DNA from: Bacillota bacterium
GTDB lineage: Bacteria; Bacillota; Clostridia; Christensenellales; Borkfalkiaceae
NCBI GenBank assembly: GCA_019423125.1
Contig: JAHZBZ010000003.1
Location: 1 to 64,000 of the forward strand
DNA length: 64,000 bases
Direction of reading: 5' to 3'
Position numbers and translations under genes: made by a program. A model generated the notes under the pieces. It did not search any database, had not been told where the DNA came from, and worked only from the letters and a program-made list of their open reading frames with translations. This document shows, one piece after another, positions 33,138 to 41,363 of this stretch; within the stretch, counting starts at the first letter, position 1, and each line of letters opens with the position of its first letter.

Positions 33138-33146
33138 GACATCCAA

Positions 33147-33170
33147 ATGGATGACGTAAAAAGTTTAGCA
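33147..33170 (+). pseudogene. tnpA: tnpA 5' part (codons 1-8)
   Basis: After AAAAGGAGG the codons read MDDVKSLA. In the present sequence the frame continues twelve more codons into the 20-kb element and stops at 33209. Removal of the element joins codon 8 to HTKWNCKYHIVFAAKYRRK at 53272, restoring TnpA. Confidence 0.85.
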
Positions 33171-33194
33171 CAAGGTAAATATCCTTGGGGATTT
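33165..33194 (+). other. attL of the serine-recombinase element
   Basis: The direct repeat TTAGCACA (33165-33172) is followed by AGGTAAA and the element's inverted arm TATCCTTGGGGATTT (33180-33194). By symmetry with attR the crossover dinucleotide is CA at 33171-33172. Confidence 0.8.
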
Positions 33195-33291
33195 ATTAAA
33201 AATAGGTAAATAAACAGCAAATTCGTTGTACCGACTGTCGTTTGGCAGTCGGTATTTATGTGATTAGTTGTTAAAAATTTTTCTTTCAATA

Positions 33292-33320
33292 TTGACTTAA
33301 TCGCATAATTTTGCTATAAT
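33292..33320 (+). promoter_or_regulatory. Promoter of the NTase-HEPN pair
   Basis: TTGACT, 17 bases and a perfect TATAAT, 61 bases before the first gene of the element. The terminator-like TACCGACTG/CAGTCGGTA stem at about 33219-33245 separates it from tnpA transcription. Confidence 0.8.
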
Positions 33321-33381
33321 TTTAATATAATTAAAGTTTATATAACAGAAGCAGTAAATCGATACAAGATTAGGGGGAAGA

Positions 33382-34026
33382 ATGGTAAATTTAGTAACAC
33401 ACAGAGAAAGCAAAGAAGCCAGGCAAAGAGCACATAAACTTATTGAAGAGGTAAGAAAACACAAAAAAATAGACGGACACTACAAGTTTTTCTGTAAAAT
33501 CATCGGATCACGAAAACGCAGGTGTATTGTAAAAGACGATAATGGAAAATATGATTTGGATTTTCAAATAGTTTTAACAAAAAACTCGAAAGATGGAGAT
33601 GGCGATCCGACACAAATAAAGAAAGATTTTTTGAGAGCATTTACTGATTTGAAAAATAAAGGGGAAAAAGTAGAAGATTCAACTACCGTTGTAACGGTAA
33701 GATGCTCAAAAGGTCAGGAATGTTTTGAAGCGTCATTAGAAAAATTCTCTTTTGATTTTGTGATAATCAGTATAGACGAAGAGAAAAGAATCAGAAGAAA
33801 TGGCCCAAGTCAATATACTTGGGTGGAATTGCCAAGTAAAAATTCTTATATCTATGATAGATTCAATAAACTTTCACTGTCACAAAAAGATGAATTGCTA
33901 AAAGAATATATGCTTCCAATGATTAAAATCGAAAAGGCAAAGCCTGAAGATCAGCGTATAGCATCAATAGTTATTTTTTATCAAGAAGTAAACAATTATT
34001 ATCAAAGGAATCATTTAAATGACTAA
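33382..34026 (+). CDS. Nucleotidyltransferase-fold protein, partner of an Abi-like HEPN protein
   Basis: A 214-residue, very AT-rich gene. The arrangement G42-S43 in IIGSRKRRC, D58-L-D60 in KYDLDFQIVL and a third Asp at D125 in FSFDFVII fits the polymerase-beta-type nucleotidyltransferase core (GS...DxD...D). The residues after GS are basic. It is too short for a typical CBASS CD-NTase with its helical lobe, and I see no CBASS effector. It overlaps the HEPN gene by eight bases. NTase/HEPN pairs in other organisms are toxin-antitoxin or abortive-infection modules in which the NTase nucleotidylates the HEPN RNase. That role is inferred here, not shown. Confidence 0.5.
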   Translation: MVNLVTHRESKEARQRAHKLIEEVRKHKKIDGHYKFFCKIIGSRKRRCIVKDDNGKYDLDFQIVLTKNSKDGDGDPTQIKKDFLRAFTDLKNKGEKVEDSTTVVTVRCSKGQECFEASLEKFSFDFVIISIDEEKRIRRNGPSQYTWVELPSKNSYIYDRFNKLSLSQKDELLKEYMLPMIKIEKAKPEDQRIASIVIFYQEVNNYYQRNHLND

Positions 34027-34696
34027 AGAACAATTAATGCAATTTATTGAAGTTGATTCGGAAGAAGACAAAGATGATTGCGAATTTTATCTTGATGTTA
34101 AAGGTGTTGAAATTCATCGTGCGATAATGGAATATCTTCAATTTGATTTTTTAGAAGGGAGCAAAATAAAGTGGAGCATCATCTCTCAGAAATTGAAAGA
34201 GGATAAAAGGCTAAGGGACAAACTGTATATTTACCTTGCAACACTTGAAGAATATATCAGGGCTTATATTTCAAACAAATATCAAGATAATACCCATCAT
34301 GATTTTTGGATCGATGGAAAAGCGCCATGGAATAAAATAAAAACAAATTTGCAAAATAGGCCAAATTTGTTCGAAGTTTTACAAGATACAGATTTTGGTA
34401 CTTTGATTAATCAAGTAAAAAATTTGCCACAAGAAGATTTAAAGACAATTTTCGACGAAGAGGTAGGTTCTGAAGATAATCTAAATGCAGTGGTCGAATT
34501 AAGAAACGCCGTCAGCCATCATAAATTTCTTTTAACGCATAGTTTTAAAGAATGCAAAGTCGGAAATATGGTTAGTGATACTTTAGAAAACAATATAAAA
34601 AATCTAAGACAATTACTCCCTCTGCGATATCGATATGGAAAGAATGGCGAGGGTGGTATTACCAAAGATATGATAAAATGTGGAATAAAAATATAA
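34019..34696 (+). CDS. Abi-like HEPN RNase candidate
   Basis: A 225-residue, alpha-helical protein with an overall Abi_2/AbiD-F-like pattern: KLYIYLATLEEYIRAYISNK near the middle and ELRNAVSHHKFLL near residue 165. The RNAVSH segment is the Rx4H catalytic motif of HEPN ribonucleases (R162, H167). The family blocks phage growth by RNA cleavage in several characterised systems. It follows the nucleotidyltransferase-like gene with an eight-base overlap, suggesting an obligate pair. No transmembrane segment. Confidence 0.6.
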   Translation: MTKEQLMQFIEVDSEEDKDDCEFYLDVKGVEIHRAIMEYLQFDFLEGSKIKWSIISQKLKEDKRLRDKLYIYLATLEEYIRAYISNKYQDNTHHDFWIDGKAPWNKIKTNLQNRPNLFEVLQDTDFGTLINQVKNLPQEDLKTIFDEEVGSEDNLNAVVELRNAVSHHKFLLTHSFKECKVGNMVSDTLENNIKNLRQLLPLRYRYGKNGEGGITKDMIKCGIKI

Positions 34697-34833
34697 AAAT
34701 AGGTGAGAAATGTGTCTTATTGCAGAAATTGCTATATCATCACTTATATAAAATAAAATTTAAATCATATTAATTCAAATATAGAAAAATTTGTGAGCTA
34801 ATAAAATATTTAATGATTTTTGAGGTGAAAAAC

Positions 34834-35025
34834 GTGTCGTTCAGTGACAAGGTAAAGTATGTTCGAGAAAAACTTCATCTTAGTCAGCAAATGCTTGCCA
34901 AAGAATTAGGGATTGCCTTTTCAACGGTAAATCGTTGGGAAAACAGTAAGGGCAAACCGCAGTATGCAGCAGTAAAGAAGTTCTATGATTATTGCGCAAA
35001 AAACGGAATAGAATTCGATGATTAG
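34834..35025 (+). CDS. XRE-family HTH regulator
   Basis: A small DNA-binding protein of 63 residues from GTG at 34834. KVKYVREKLHLSQQMLAKEL and GIAFSTVNRWENSKGKPQ form a complete HTH_3 domain. An in-frame ATG at 34813 would swallow the GAGGTG ribosome-binding site, so GTG is preferred. It overlaps the helicase gene by eight bases and so heads the restriction operon; it could control the timing of restriction after transfer, as C proteins do. Confidence 0.75.
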   Translation: MSFSDKVKYVREKLHLSQQMLAKELGIAFSTVNRWENSKGKPQYAAVKKFYDYCAKNGIEFDD

Positions 35026-37576
35026 TACTGTAAGTCAAGCCAAATATCTTGCCCATAGGCTAACAAAAGAAAGTAAGTTTGGCGAAATTGAGAAGCTGAT
35101 ACCCGTTTATTTGAAGTCGGGGATTGAAGTGTATCCGCATCAGATTGCTGCGGCGTATTTTGCTGTTTCAAATCCGTTTTCAAAGGGGTTTATTCTATGT
35201 GACGAGGTTGGGCTTGGCAAAGCAATCGAGGCTATGCTTGTGATTGCGCAGTATTACTATTCGGGACGAAACAAAATTGCGGTGGTCGTTCCGCCGCTCC
35301 TTATTCCGCAATGGCAAAGGCTTATTTCGGACAAGTTCGATTTGCCTTGTAAGGTCATAGAAAAAGATTTTAGGTCAGAAATAAATGATGAAATTGTTCT
35401 GATAAGCTACACGCAGGCGGCAGAAGAGTGTGAAAGTCTCTCAAAAATTAAATGGGATCTTGCCGTGTTTGAGGAGGCGCACAGGCTACGCAAATATTAT
35501 ACGGGAGAAAACCGCACGGCAACAAATCTTCACAACGCTTTTGACGGGGTGCAAAAATTATTGCTTACGGCAACGCCGATGCAGGTCAACGTAATGGACT
35601 TGTACGGACTTGTCAACTTCATCGACGACACCGTGTTTACGGACGAGCGGGCATTTTATAAAAGGTACTATAAAAAGCCGGAAAATTACAAAGAACTCCG
35701 CGAGCGGCTTATGCCGTTTACCTTCCGAACGCTGCGCAATCAGGTGCGCGGTGATGTGAAGTTGCCGGACAGAGTAATTCATACGCAGGAATATGAACTG
35801 AACGAAAACGAAAAGAAGTTGCTTGAACTGCTTTCAAAGTATGTGGATAAGCCCAAAAAACTTGCTTTCCCTGATATGGACACCTATGAACTCAATCTGA
35901 TGCTGTTCAAGTTGTTCTCGTCGAGTATATATGCGCTCAGTAAAACGCTTTCGGGAGTGTTTTTCAGGCTCAACCAAATGGGAAATGCTGAGGCGATTGA
36001 AGAAGCCAAAGAGATAAAAATTATGCTTGACCTTGCGACAAGCATTGTAGATACAAGCAAATGGTCAACATTTCTGCGTGGGCTTGAACGGGGATTTGCG
36101 GCGATGAAAGAAAAAGGTCAGCCGCAGAAAGTTGTCGTGTTCACAGAAAACAGGCAGACACAGGAGTACATATTCAAGCAGCTTGGCAAATACACGAAAT
36201 ACAAGACAACGCTCTTTGAAGATGAGAGCAGCATAGAGACATGGCAAAAGCGCGGCAATATTTTAATAGCGACGGACAGCGCTTGCGAAAGTTTCAATAT
36301 GCAGTTCTGTTCGTTCATCATCAATTATGAATTGCCGTGGAACGTGCAGAAAATAGAGCAGAGGATAGGCAGATGTCAGCGTATCGGTCAGGACAATGAC
36401 GTATATGTCTTAAATTTCCTCAACAGGGAAAACTATGCCGACGTAAGATTTTACGAGCTTGTATTCAAGCGCACGACGATGTTCGACGGAATATTAGGCG
36501 CAAGCGACGGCGTTATTTCAGACGTTGTTTCGGACAAAATCGAGGAGACAATGGCAAAAGGTTTTGCCGCAGTCAGATCGAAAGAGGAAATAGAAAAAGA
36601 ATTCGACGATATACGAGCGGAATATGACAAGGAGGTAAAAGAGCGAAAAAAGCAGTCGGACGAATTGTTGTTTAATACCTTCGACGGTAAAATTGTCGAA
36701 AAGACAAAAAACTACGCAAGTATGCTGAAAGCCGAGTGTGCGAAGTTCAAAGCTGATTTGTGGGACTTTTGCGAGTTCGCTTTCAAGAAGTATGGCAGCG
36801 TTGACAGTGAGAAAAAGACAATTTTTCTTTCACGCAGCGTGTTCAAAAGCGGCAATATTCCCGAAATGAATTTATACTTCGAAGGCGACCATCCGCGCAG
36901 CAGTATGATAACCGTTACCAACAGAACGGTAAAAGAAGTTCTTGGCAAATACACTTTGCAGGATACTGTTCAAGAGACAATAGAGTTCGACGGCGGGAAC
37001 GAAACATATCCTTCTTGCGGACAAATGGCGCTGTTTACTATTACTTTTTTCGATAAGACAAGCGCGTTCTCAAAGAATGTTTTGATTGGGACAGACGCAG
37101 ACGGCGTTCCGATAGAAGAGTCGGTTTTGCGTGAAATACTTTTTCAGCCCGTATCGCGTTGTTCTGAGGCAAGCGCGGCAGACTTTGAAGGGCTTAAAAA
37201 GCTCTATGAAGAAAGAAAGCCGCAAATAGTTCAAAAGGCAAGGGAAGAGCAGAACGATACACTCAACTTTGAAATCGGGCGTATCAGACAGCATGCGGAA
37301 GATAAAAAGCGCGAACTTGCCGCAGAGATAGAGACACTCACGCGGGAAATAGACAGCATGAAGAGAAAGGGTACAACTAAGCACGAACAGGCTTTTGTCA
37401 ACAATCAGAGTGCGGCAGACTTAAAGGCAAAACTAATGAAGCTAAAGCAAGATGAGTTCATGACTAAAATGACATTGAACAAGCAAGTTCAGGATAAGAT
37501 AGCGGGACTCGAAAAAAGTATAGCGGTAACGCTTTATGAGAGAACAGTGTTTATGGTACAATTTGAAGTGAGGTAA
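35018..37576 (+). CDS. SNF2-family helicase-like protein with altered Walker motifs
   Basis: An 852-residue SF2/SNF2 protein. N-terminal HQIAAAYFAV (Q-motif region), motif I DEVGLGKAIEA (K68-A69 where GKT is normal), motif II VFEEAHRL (E152-E-A-H where DEAH is normal), motif III LTATP, and the C-terminal lobe with IATDSACESFNMQFC and QRIGRCQRIGQD. About 350 further residues include long coiled coils (about 730-850). Similar proteins are DISARM- or type III-associated helicases. With motif I Thr replaced by Ala and motif II Asp by Glu, ATPase activity may be weak. Gene order places it first in the Mod/Res operon. Confidence 0.78.
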   Translation: MISTVSQAKYLAHRLTKESKFGEIEKLIPVYLKSGIEVYPHQIAAAYFAVSNPFSKGFILCDEVGLGKAIEAMLVIAQYYYSGRNKIAVVVPPLLIPQWQRLISDKFDLPCKVIEKDFRSEINDEIVLISYTQAAEECESLSKIKWDLAVFEEAHRLRKYYTGENRTATNLHNAFDGVQKLLLTATPMQVNVMDLYGLVNFIDDTVFTDERAFYKRYYKKPENYKELRERLMPFTFRTLRNQVRGDVKLPDRVIHTQEYELNENEKKLLELLSKYVDKPKKLAFPDMDTYELNLMLFKLFSSSIYALSKTLSGVFFRLNQMGNAEAIEEAKEIKIMLDLATSIVDTSKWSTFLRGLERGFAAMKEKGQPQKVVVFTENRQTQEYIFKQLGKYTKYKTTLFEDESSIETWQKRGNILIATDSACESFNMQFCSFIINYELPWNVQKIEQRIGRCQRIGQDNDVYVLNFLNRENYADVRFYELVFKRTTMFDGILGASDGVISDVVSDKIEETMAKGFAAVRSKEEIEKEFDDIRAEYDKEVKERKKQSDELLFNTFDGKIVEKTKNYASMLKAECAKFKADLWDFCEFAFKKYGSVDSEKKTIFLSRSVFKSGNIPEMNLYFEGDHPRSSMITVTNRTVKEVLGKYTLQDTVQETIEFDGGNETYPSCGQMALFTITFFDKTSAFSKNVLIGTDADGVPIEESVLREILFQPVSRCSEASAADFEGLKKLYEERKPQIVQKAREEQNDTLNFEIGRIRQHAEDKKRELAAEIETLTREIDSMKRKGTTKHEQAFVNNQSAADLKAKLMKLKQDEFMTKMTLNKQVQDKIAGLEKSIAVTLYERTVFMVQFEVR

Positions 37577-37590
37577 AAGAGGAAATACAG

Positions 37591-38484
37591 ATGAAACTTG
37601 AATTTTTATATACAGATGATAGCTACAAGGGAAAAATTCATGATATAAAATTAGAGGATAGTGTAATTCTATCTCATACAAATAAAAGCGGTTTATTCAT
37701 ATTTTCATACGAGGTTAAAGGTGAAAATAAAGACAGCGCAAGGATTTTATCAAATATAAAAAGTCAGGTAGAAAAACTAATAGATAAAGAAAAATGTTTT
37801 CTTTTGAATGATGGTGCTTCTGAATACTATAACAAGCAATTGTATCCTTTATATAATTGGTTTGAAAGAGAGCTCCGTCAAGTTATCGCAATGGCGGCGG
37901 TACAAGATGGAAAGGAAAAAACTAAAAAACTTGCACACGATTTGGAAGGATTGGATTTTGGAGGAATATACAAAGCATTATTTACAAGTCAGGATTTTTG
38001 GGAAAATTTCAAAAATATTAAACGAGACAAACCATTGTCTAAAAAAGATTTAATTAATAGAATAAATGCTTTTGAAGAAAAAATATTGTGGGATGAAATG
38101 TTTACAAGTGATTTTTCTTTTTTACCTGATAATTTTGATAAAATCAGAGAATTCAGAAACGATGTTATGCATGCACACAACATAAGTTTTGAAAAATTCA
38201 AAGAATCAAAAAATCTAATTGAGAACGCAATCATAGATTTGGATAGAATAAAAGGGCTAATTATAAACAGTGAAGTGATTTCTGATTCTTTAAGTGAAAT
38301 ATTAGATATGTTGGTTGAGATTAGTAAAAACGCTAAAATGGTGGGAGAAAAATTACAGCCTACTTTCGAAAATATTGCGAAGTTTGCGGAAGTATGGAAT
38401 GATCCCAATAGTGAAATTAATAAAGCAGCTAATGTTATGAGAAATGTTTTGGTGAAAATTGCGGAGGAGAACTCAAATGGATAA
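37591..38484 (+). CDS. HEPN-domain protein in the restriction operon
   Basis: A 297-residue, AT-rich gene of unknown family. Residues 185-215 read KIREFRNDVMHAHNISFEKF; RNDVMH (R189, H194) is an Rx4H HEPN RNase motif in the right helix context. An N-terminal beta-rich part of about 75 residues precedes a helical body, and the C-terminus is another helix pair. Base composition is lower in GC than the helicase and methylase around it, suggesting separate acquisition. It sits between helicase and Mod where other operons of this type carry a different small gene. It overlaps mod by eight bases, so it is translationally tied to it. Confidence 0.6.
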   Translation: MKLEFLYTDDSYKGKIHDIKLEDSVILSHTNKSGLFIFSYEVKGENKDSARILSNIKSQVEKLIDKEKCFLLNDGASEYYNKQLYPLYNWFERELRQVIAMAAVQDGKEKTKKLAHDLEGLDFGGIYKALFTSQDFWENFKNIKRDKPLSKKDLINRINAFEEKILWDEMFTSDFSFLPDNFDKIREFRNDVMHAHNISFEKFKESKNLIENAIIDLDRIKGLIINSEVISDSLSEILDMLVEISKNAKMVGEKLQPTFENIAKFAEVWNDPNSEINKAANVMRNVLVKIAEENSNG

Positions 38485-40330
38485 AATGGACGGAATGACA
38501 ATGAATATCGAACAGGCGAACGTGGAAAAGCTGAAAGAAGTTTTTCCCGAAGTGTTTGCCGATGGCAAAGTGGACTTTGATAAATTGCAGGGACTTTTGG
38601 GGCATTATATAGCAGACGATAAGGAGAAGTATAGCTTTTCTTGGAAGGGGAAGGCGGACAGTCTGCGCCTTGCGCAAAAGAGAAGTACGGGAACACTCCG
38701 TCCTTGCAAAGAGGAAAGCAAGGATTGGGATACGACCGAAAACCTCTATATCGAGGGCGATAACTTGGAAGTGTTGAAACTTTTACAGTCCTCCTATCTG
38801 AATTCCATCAAGATGATATACATTGATCCGCCTTACAATACGGGCAACGATTTCGTCTATACGGACGACTTTGCGGACGGTATCGCGCATTACAAAGAAG
38901 TTACGGGACAAGCCACAAAATCGAATCCCGAAACGGCAGGCAGATACCATACAAATTGGCTGAACATGATGTATCCGCGCCTGAAACTTGCCCGCAACCT
39001 TTTGACCGACGACGGTGTTATCTTTATTTCTGTTGACGAAAATGAGATTGCTAATTTGAGAAAAATATGCAATGAAATTTTTGGAGAAGATAATTTTATA
39101 GGGACGTTTATATGGAGAAAAAAAGATGGGGGAGGTCAAGCAAAAGATTATTTTGTCATTGAACATGAATATATAGTTGGGTATAGGAAAAGTGATGCAC
39201 TTCTGTGGGAAGATGAAAAAGAAATCAGAGATATTAACGAATATAAAAAAATAGATGCGAAGGGACGTTATAAAATTACAAAATTAGCGAAATGGGGGAA
39301 TACTGCAAGAAGAGAAGACAGACCATCAATGTATTTTCCTTTGAATGCGCCTGACGGGACGTTGGCTTACCCTATAGCTCCCGATGGGAATGATGGACGT
39401 TGGAGAATTGGCAAAGAAAAGATGAAGGAATTAGTCCAGAATGATTTAATCTACTGGGAAAAGAAAAATGACTTGTGGATTCCTTATGAGAAAGAGTATT
39501 TCACTAATCAAAGTAAAATTATAAAACAAAGAAGTATTTTGTATGATGTCGCAAACACAGGAGATGGAACGGATTGTCTTACTGAGTTGTTTGGAATTAA
39601 AGACATATTCGAAAATCCAAAACCTTTTGAAATTATAATAAAATTATTAAAACCTATTACAACCAAAAACGACATAATATTAGACTTCTTTTCTGGCTCG
39701 GCAACAATGGCGCATGCTGTTATGAATCTAAATGCGGAAGATGGTTTTAATAGAAAATATATTTGCGTGCAGTTACCAGAAAAGACAGAGCCGAATAGTG
39801 TAGCAAATAAAGCAGGGTATCAAACGATTTGCGAAATAGGCAAAGAGCGTATCCGTAGAGCAGGAGAGAAGATAAAAGAAGAAAGCAAGGGCAAGGAAGG
39901 TATTGAAAATTTAGATATCGGTTTCAAGGTGTTCAAGCTCGACAGCAGCAACCTTGTCAAGTGGGACAATACGCCTACCACGGACGAAGAGGAAGTAAAA
40001 ACTCGTATTCAGGACAGTCTTTTCTATCTTGTGGAAGGCAGAGAAGACCTTGACCTTGTGTATGAGATAATGCTCAAATACGGCTTGTCTTTGACCTTGC
40101 CCGTAGAAGAACGCAAATTTGACGGTGTAACTGCTTACATTATCAATCACCCTGACTACAAGGTGCTTATCTGCTTGCAACCGAATATCACTCTTTCGGC
40201 AGTAGAGGAAATGGACAAAGAGACGATCGGAACGTATATTTTTGCCGACCGTTGCTTTGCCGACGCCAACATTCTTTCCAACACCGAAGAAATTCTCAAA
40301 AAGAAAGACAAGGAAATGAGGTTGTTCTGA
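38477..40330 (+). CDS. mod: Type III restriction-modification DNA methyltransferase (Mod)
   Basis: A 617-residue beta-class N6-adenine methyltransferase. Motif IV is IDPPYNTGNDFVYTDDF; the AdoMet motif I is ILDFFSGSATMAHAV later in the chain, the order typical of Mod. Between them, about residues 185-440, lies the target-recognition domain, encoded by DNA visibly more AT-rich than either flank, with a return to higher GC near 39830. That pattern suggests replacement of the specificity domain. The start at 38477 follows GCGGAGGAGA. The stop overlaps the next start (TGATG). Confidence 0.93.
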   Translation: MDKMDGMTMNIEQANVEKLKEVFPEVFADGKVDFDKLQGLLGHYIADDKEKYSFSWKGKADSLRLAQKRSTGTLRPCKEESKDWDTTENLYIEGDNLEVLKLLQSSYLNSIKMIYIDPPYNTGNDFVYTDDFADGIAHYKEVTGQATKSNPETAGRYHTNWLNMMYPRLKLARNLLTDDGVIFISVDENEIANLRKICNEIFGEDNFIGTFIWRKKDGGGQAKDYFVIEHEYIVGYRKSDALLWEDEKEIRDINEYKKIDAKGRYKITKLAKWGNTARREDRPSMYFPLNAPDGTLAYPIAPDGNDGRWRIGKEKMKELVQNDLIYWEKKNDLWIPYEKEYFTNQSKIIKQRSILYDVANTGDGTDCLTELFGIKDIFENPKPFEIIIKLLKPITTKNDIILDFFSGSATMAHAVMNLNAEDGFNRKYICVQLPEKTEPNSVANKAGYQTICEIGKERIRRAGEKIKEESKGKEGIENLDIGFKVFKLDSSNLVKWDNTPTTDEEEVKTRIQDSLFYLVEGREDLDLVYEIMLKYGLSLTLPVEERKFDGVTAYIINHPDYKVLICLQPNITLSAVEEMDKETIGTYIFADRCFADANILSNTEEILKKKDKEMRLF

Positions 40331-41361
40331 TGGATGGATTTGAACACGAAACTATTTTTGATGATAAAATGTGTGATTTACTATCAGAAATACTGAAAGG
40401 GAATATCTCCGAGGTAAACAATTTTTTTGATGAATTAAAATTGAAAATAGATAATGCAAATACAAAAGACTTGGAGATTAAAGATGAGTTAAAAAAATCA
40501 CGCTTGGAGCTTTGGGGTGATGCGCTAAGTGGAATAAAATATCTTAATAAAATTTCGCTTGAATTAGGATATTTATTTGATAAAGAACATAAAGGGGAAA
40601 GTATCAATCTCTATAAATATTATACAGTGAAGAAAATCCATGGGAGAACTATTCAAATAGCGGAAGAGATAGAAGTTTTGCTGGAAAATGGTTATCCGAA
40701 TGGAGCGCTTTCCCGCTGGCGTTCTTTGTATGAATTGCAAATCTTGTTAGAGTATTTTGCACTTAAACAAGATGATGAACTGTATAAAATGTACCATGAC
40801 CATGGAATTTATACTGCTTATAAACTTGAAAAGAGCAGGAGAGAAAAAGGACATAAAACTTATACTATAAAGGCGTTCAACGAGCTCGAAGGATTAGTTG
40901 AAAAAATGAAGGCTGTATATGATATGTCAATGTTCAAAAAAGATTATGGGTGGGCATATAAAAATATTCCCCAAAACATGCCGAATAAAAAAGAGCTTAA
41001 ATTTTCAGATATAGAGAAACTAGTTGATCCTGAAGAAAACTTAAGAATTTTTTACAAAAACTCATGTGCAACGATACATTTGAGTTCTCTTGGTACATTT
41101 GATAATCTGAGCGTGATAGATAAGGCAAATGTAACTCCATGCGGTTGTTCCAACTATGGGTTAAGTATTCCGGGACAGCTTACGGCAATTAGTATTGGGA
41201 ACATAATGGTGGCGTATAACAAAATTCTGAATACAACCTATGGAGATATGATTTTAGTATTTATATCTGCACAAATACAGGCTATTAAAGATGCGTTTAG
41301 CCGTGCTCAGAAATTGATTGAAGACTGTTCAGATATATTGGCTGATGAGGATGTGGAGTAG
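40330..41361 (+). CDS. DUF5677-like protein between mod and res
   Basis: A 343-residue, alpha-helical protein resembling the DUF5677 family: NGYPNGALSRWRSLYELQIL in the middle and IHLSSLGTF with an invariant-looking His in the C-terminal half. The function of the family is unknown, but it is often met in defence islands. It starts one base into the mod stop codon and ends two bases before res, so it is clearly part of the operon. Its DNA is more AT-rich than res. It may be an accessory nuclease or regulator of the restriction complex; this is speculation. Confidence 0.55.
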   Translation: MDGFEHETIFDDKMCDLLSEILKGNISEVNNFFDELKLKIDNANTKDLEIKDELKKSRLELWGDALSGIKYLNKISLELGYLFDKEHKGESINLYKYYTVKKIHGRTIQIAEEIEVLLENGYPNGALSRWRSLYELQILLEYFALKQDDELYKMYHDHGIYTAYKLEKSRREKGHKTYTIKAFNELEGLVEKMKAVYDMSMFKKDYGWAYKNIPQNMPNKKELKFSDIEKLVDPEENLRIFYKNSCATIHLSSLGTFDNLSVIDKANVTPCGCSNYGLSIPGQLTAISIGNIMVAYNKILNTTYGDMILVFISAQIQAIKDAFSRAQKLIEDCSDILADEDVE

Positions 41362-41363
41362 AA

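Noticed and set aside
32754..33146. Minus-strand basic protein over the 70-bp repeats
   Set aside because: It consists of repeat sequence plus IS leader, has no family match and would start inside the tnpA ribosome-binding region.
33147..33209. 20-residue peptide gene at the left end of the element
   Set aside because: It is tnpA codons 1-8 read into the attL arm, an accident of integration.
33382..34696. CBASS operon
   Set aside because: The first protein has NTase-like residues, but it is too short, and the partner is a HEPN/Abi-like protein with no CBASS effector, Cap2 or Cap3 nearby.
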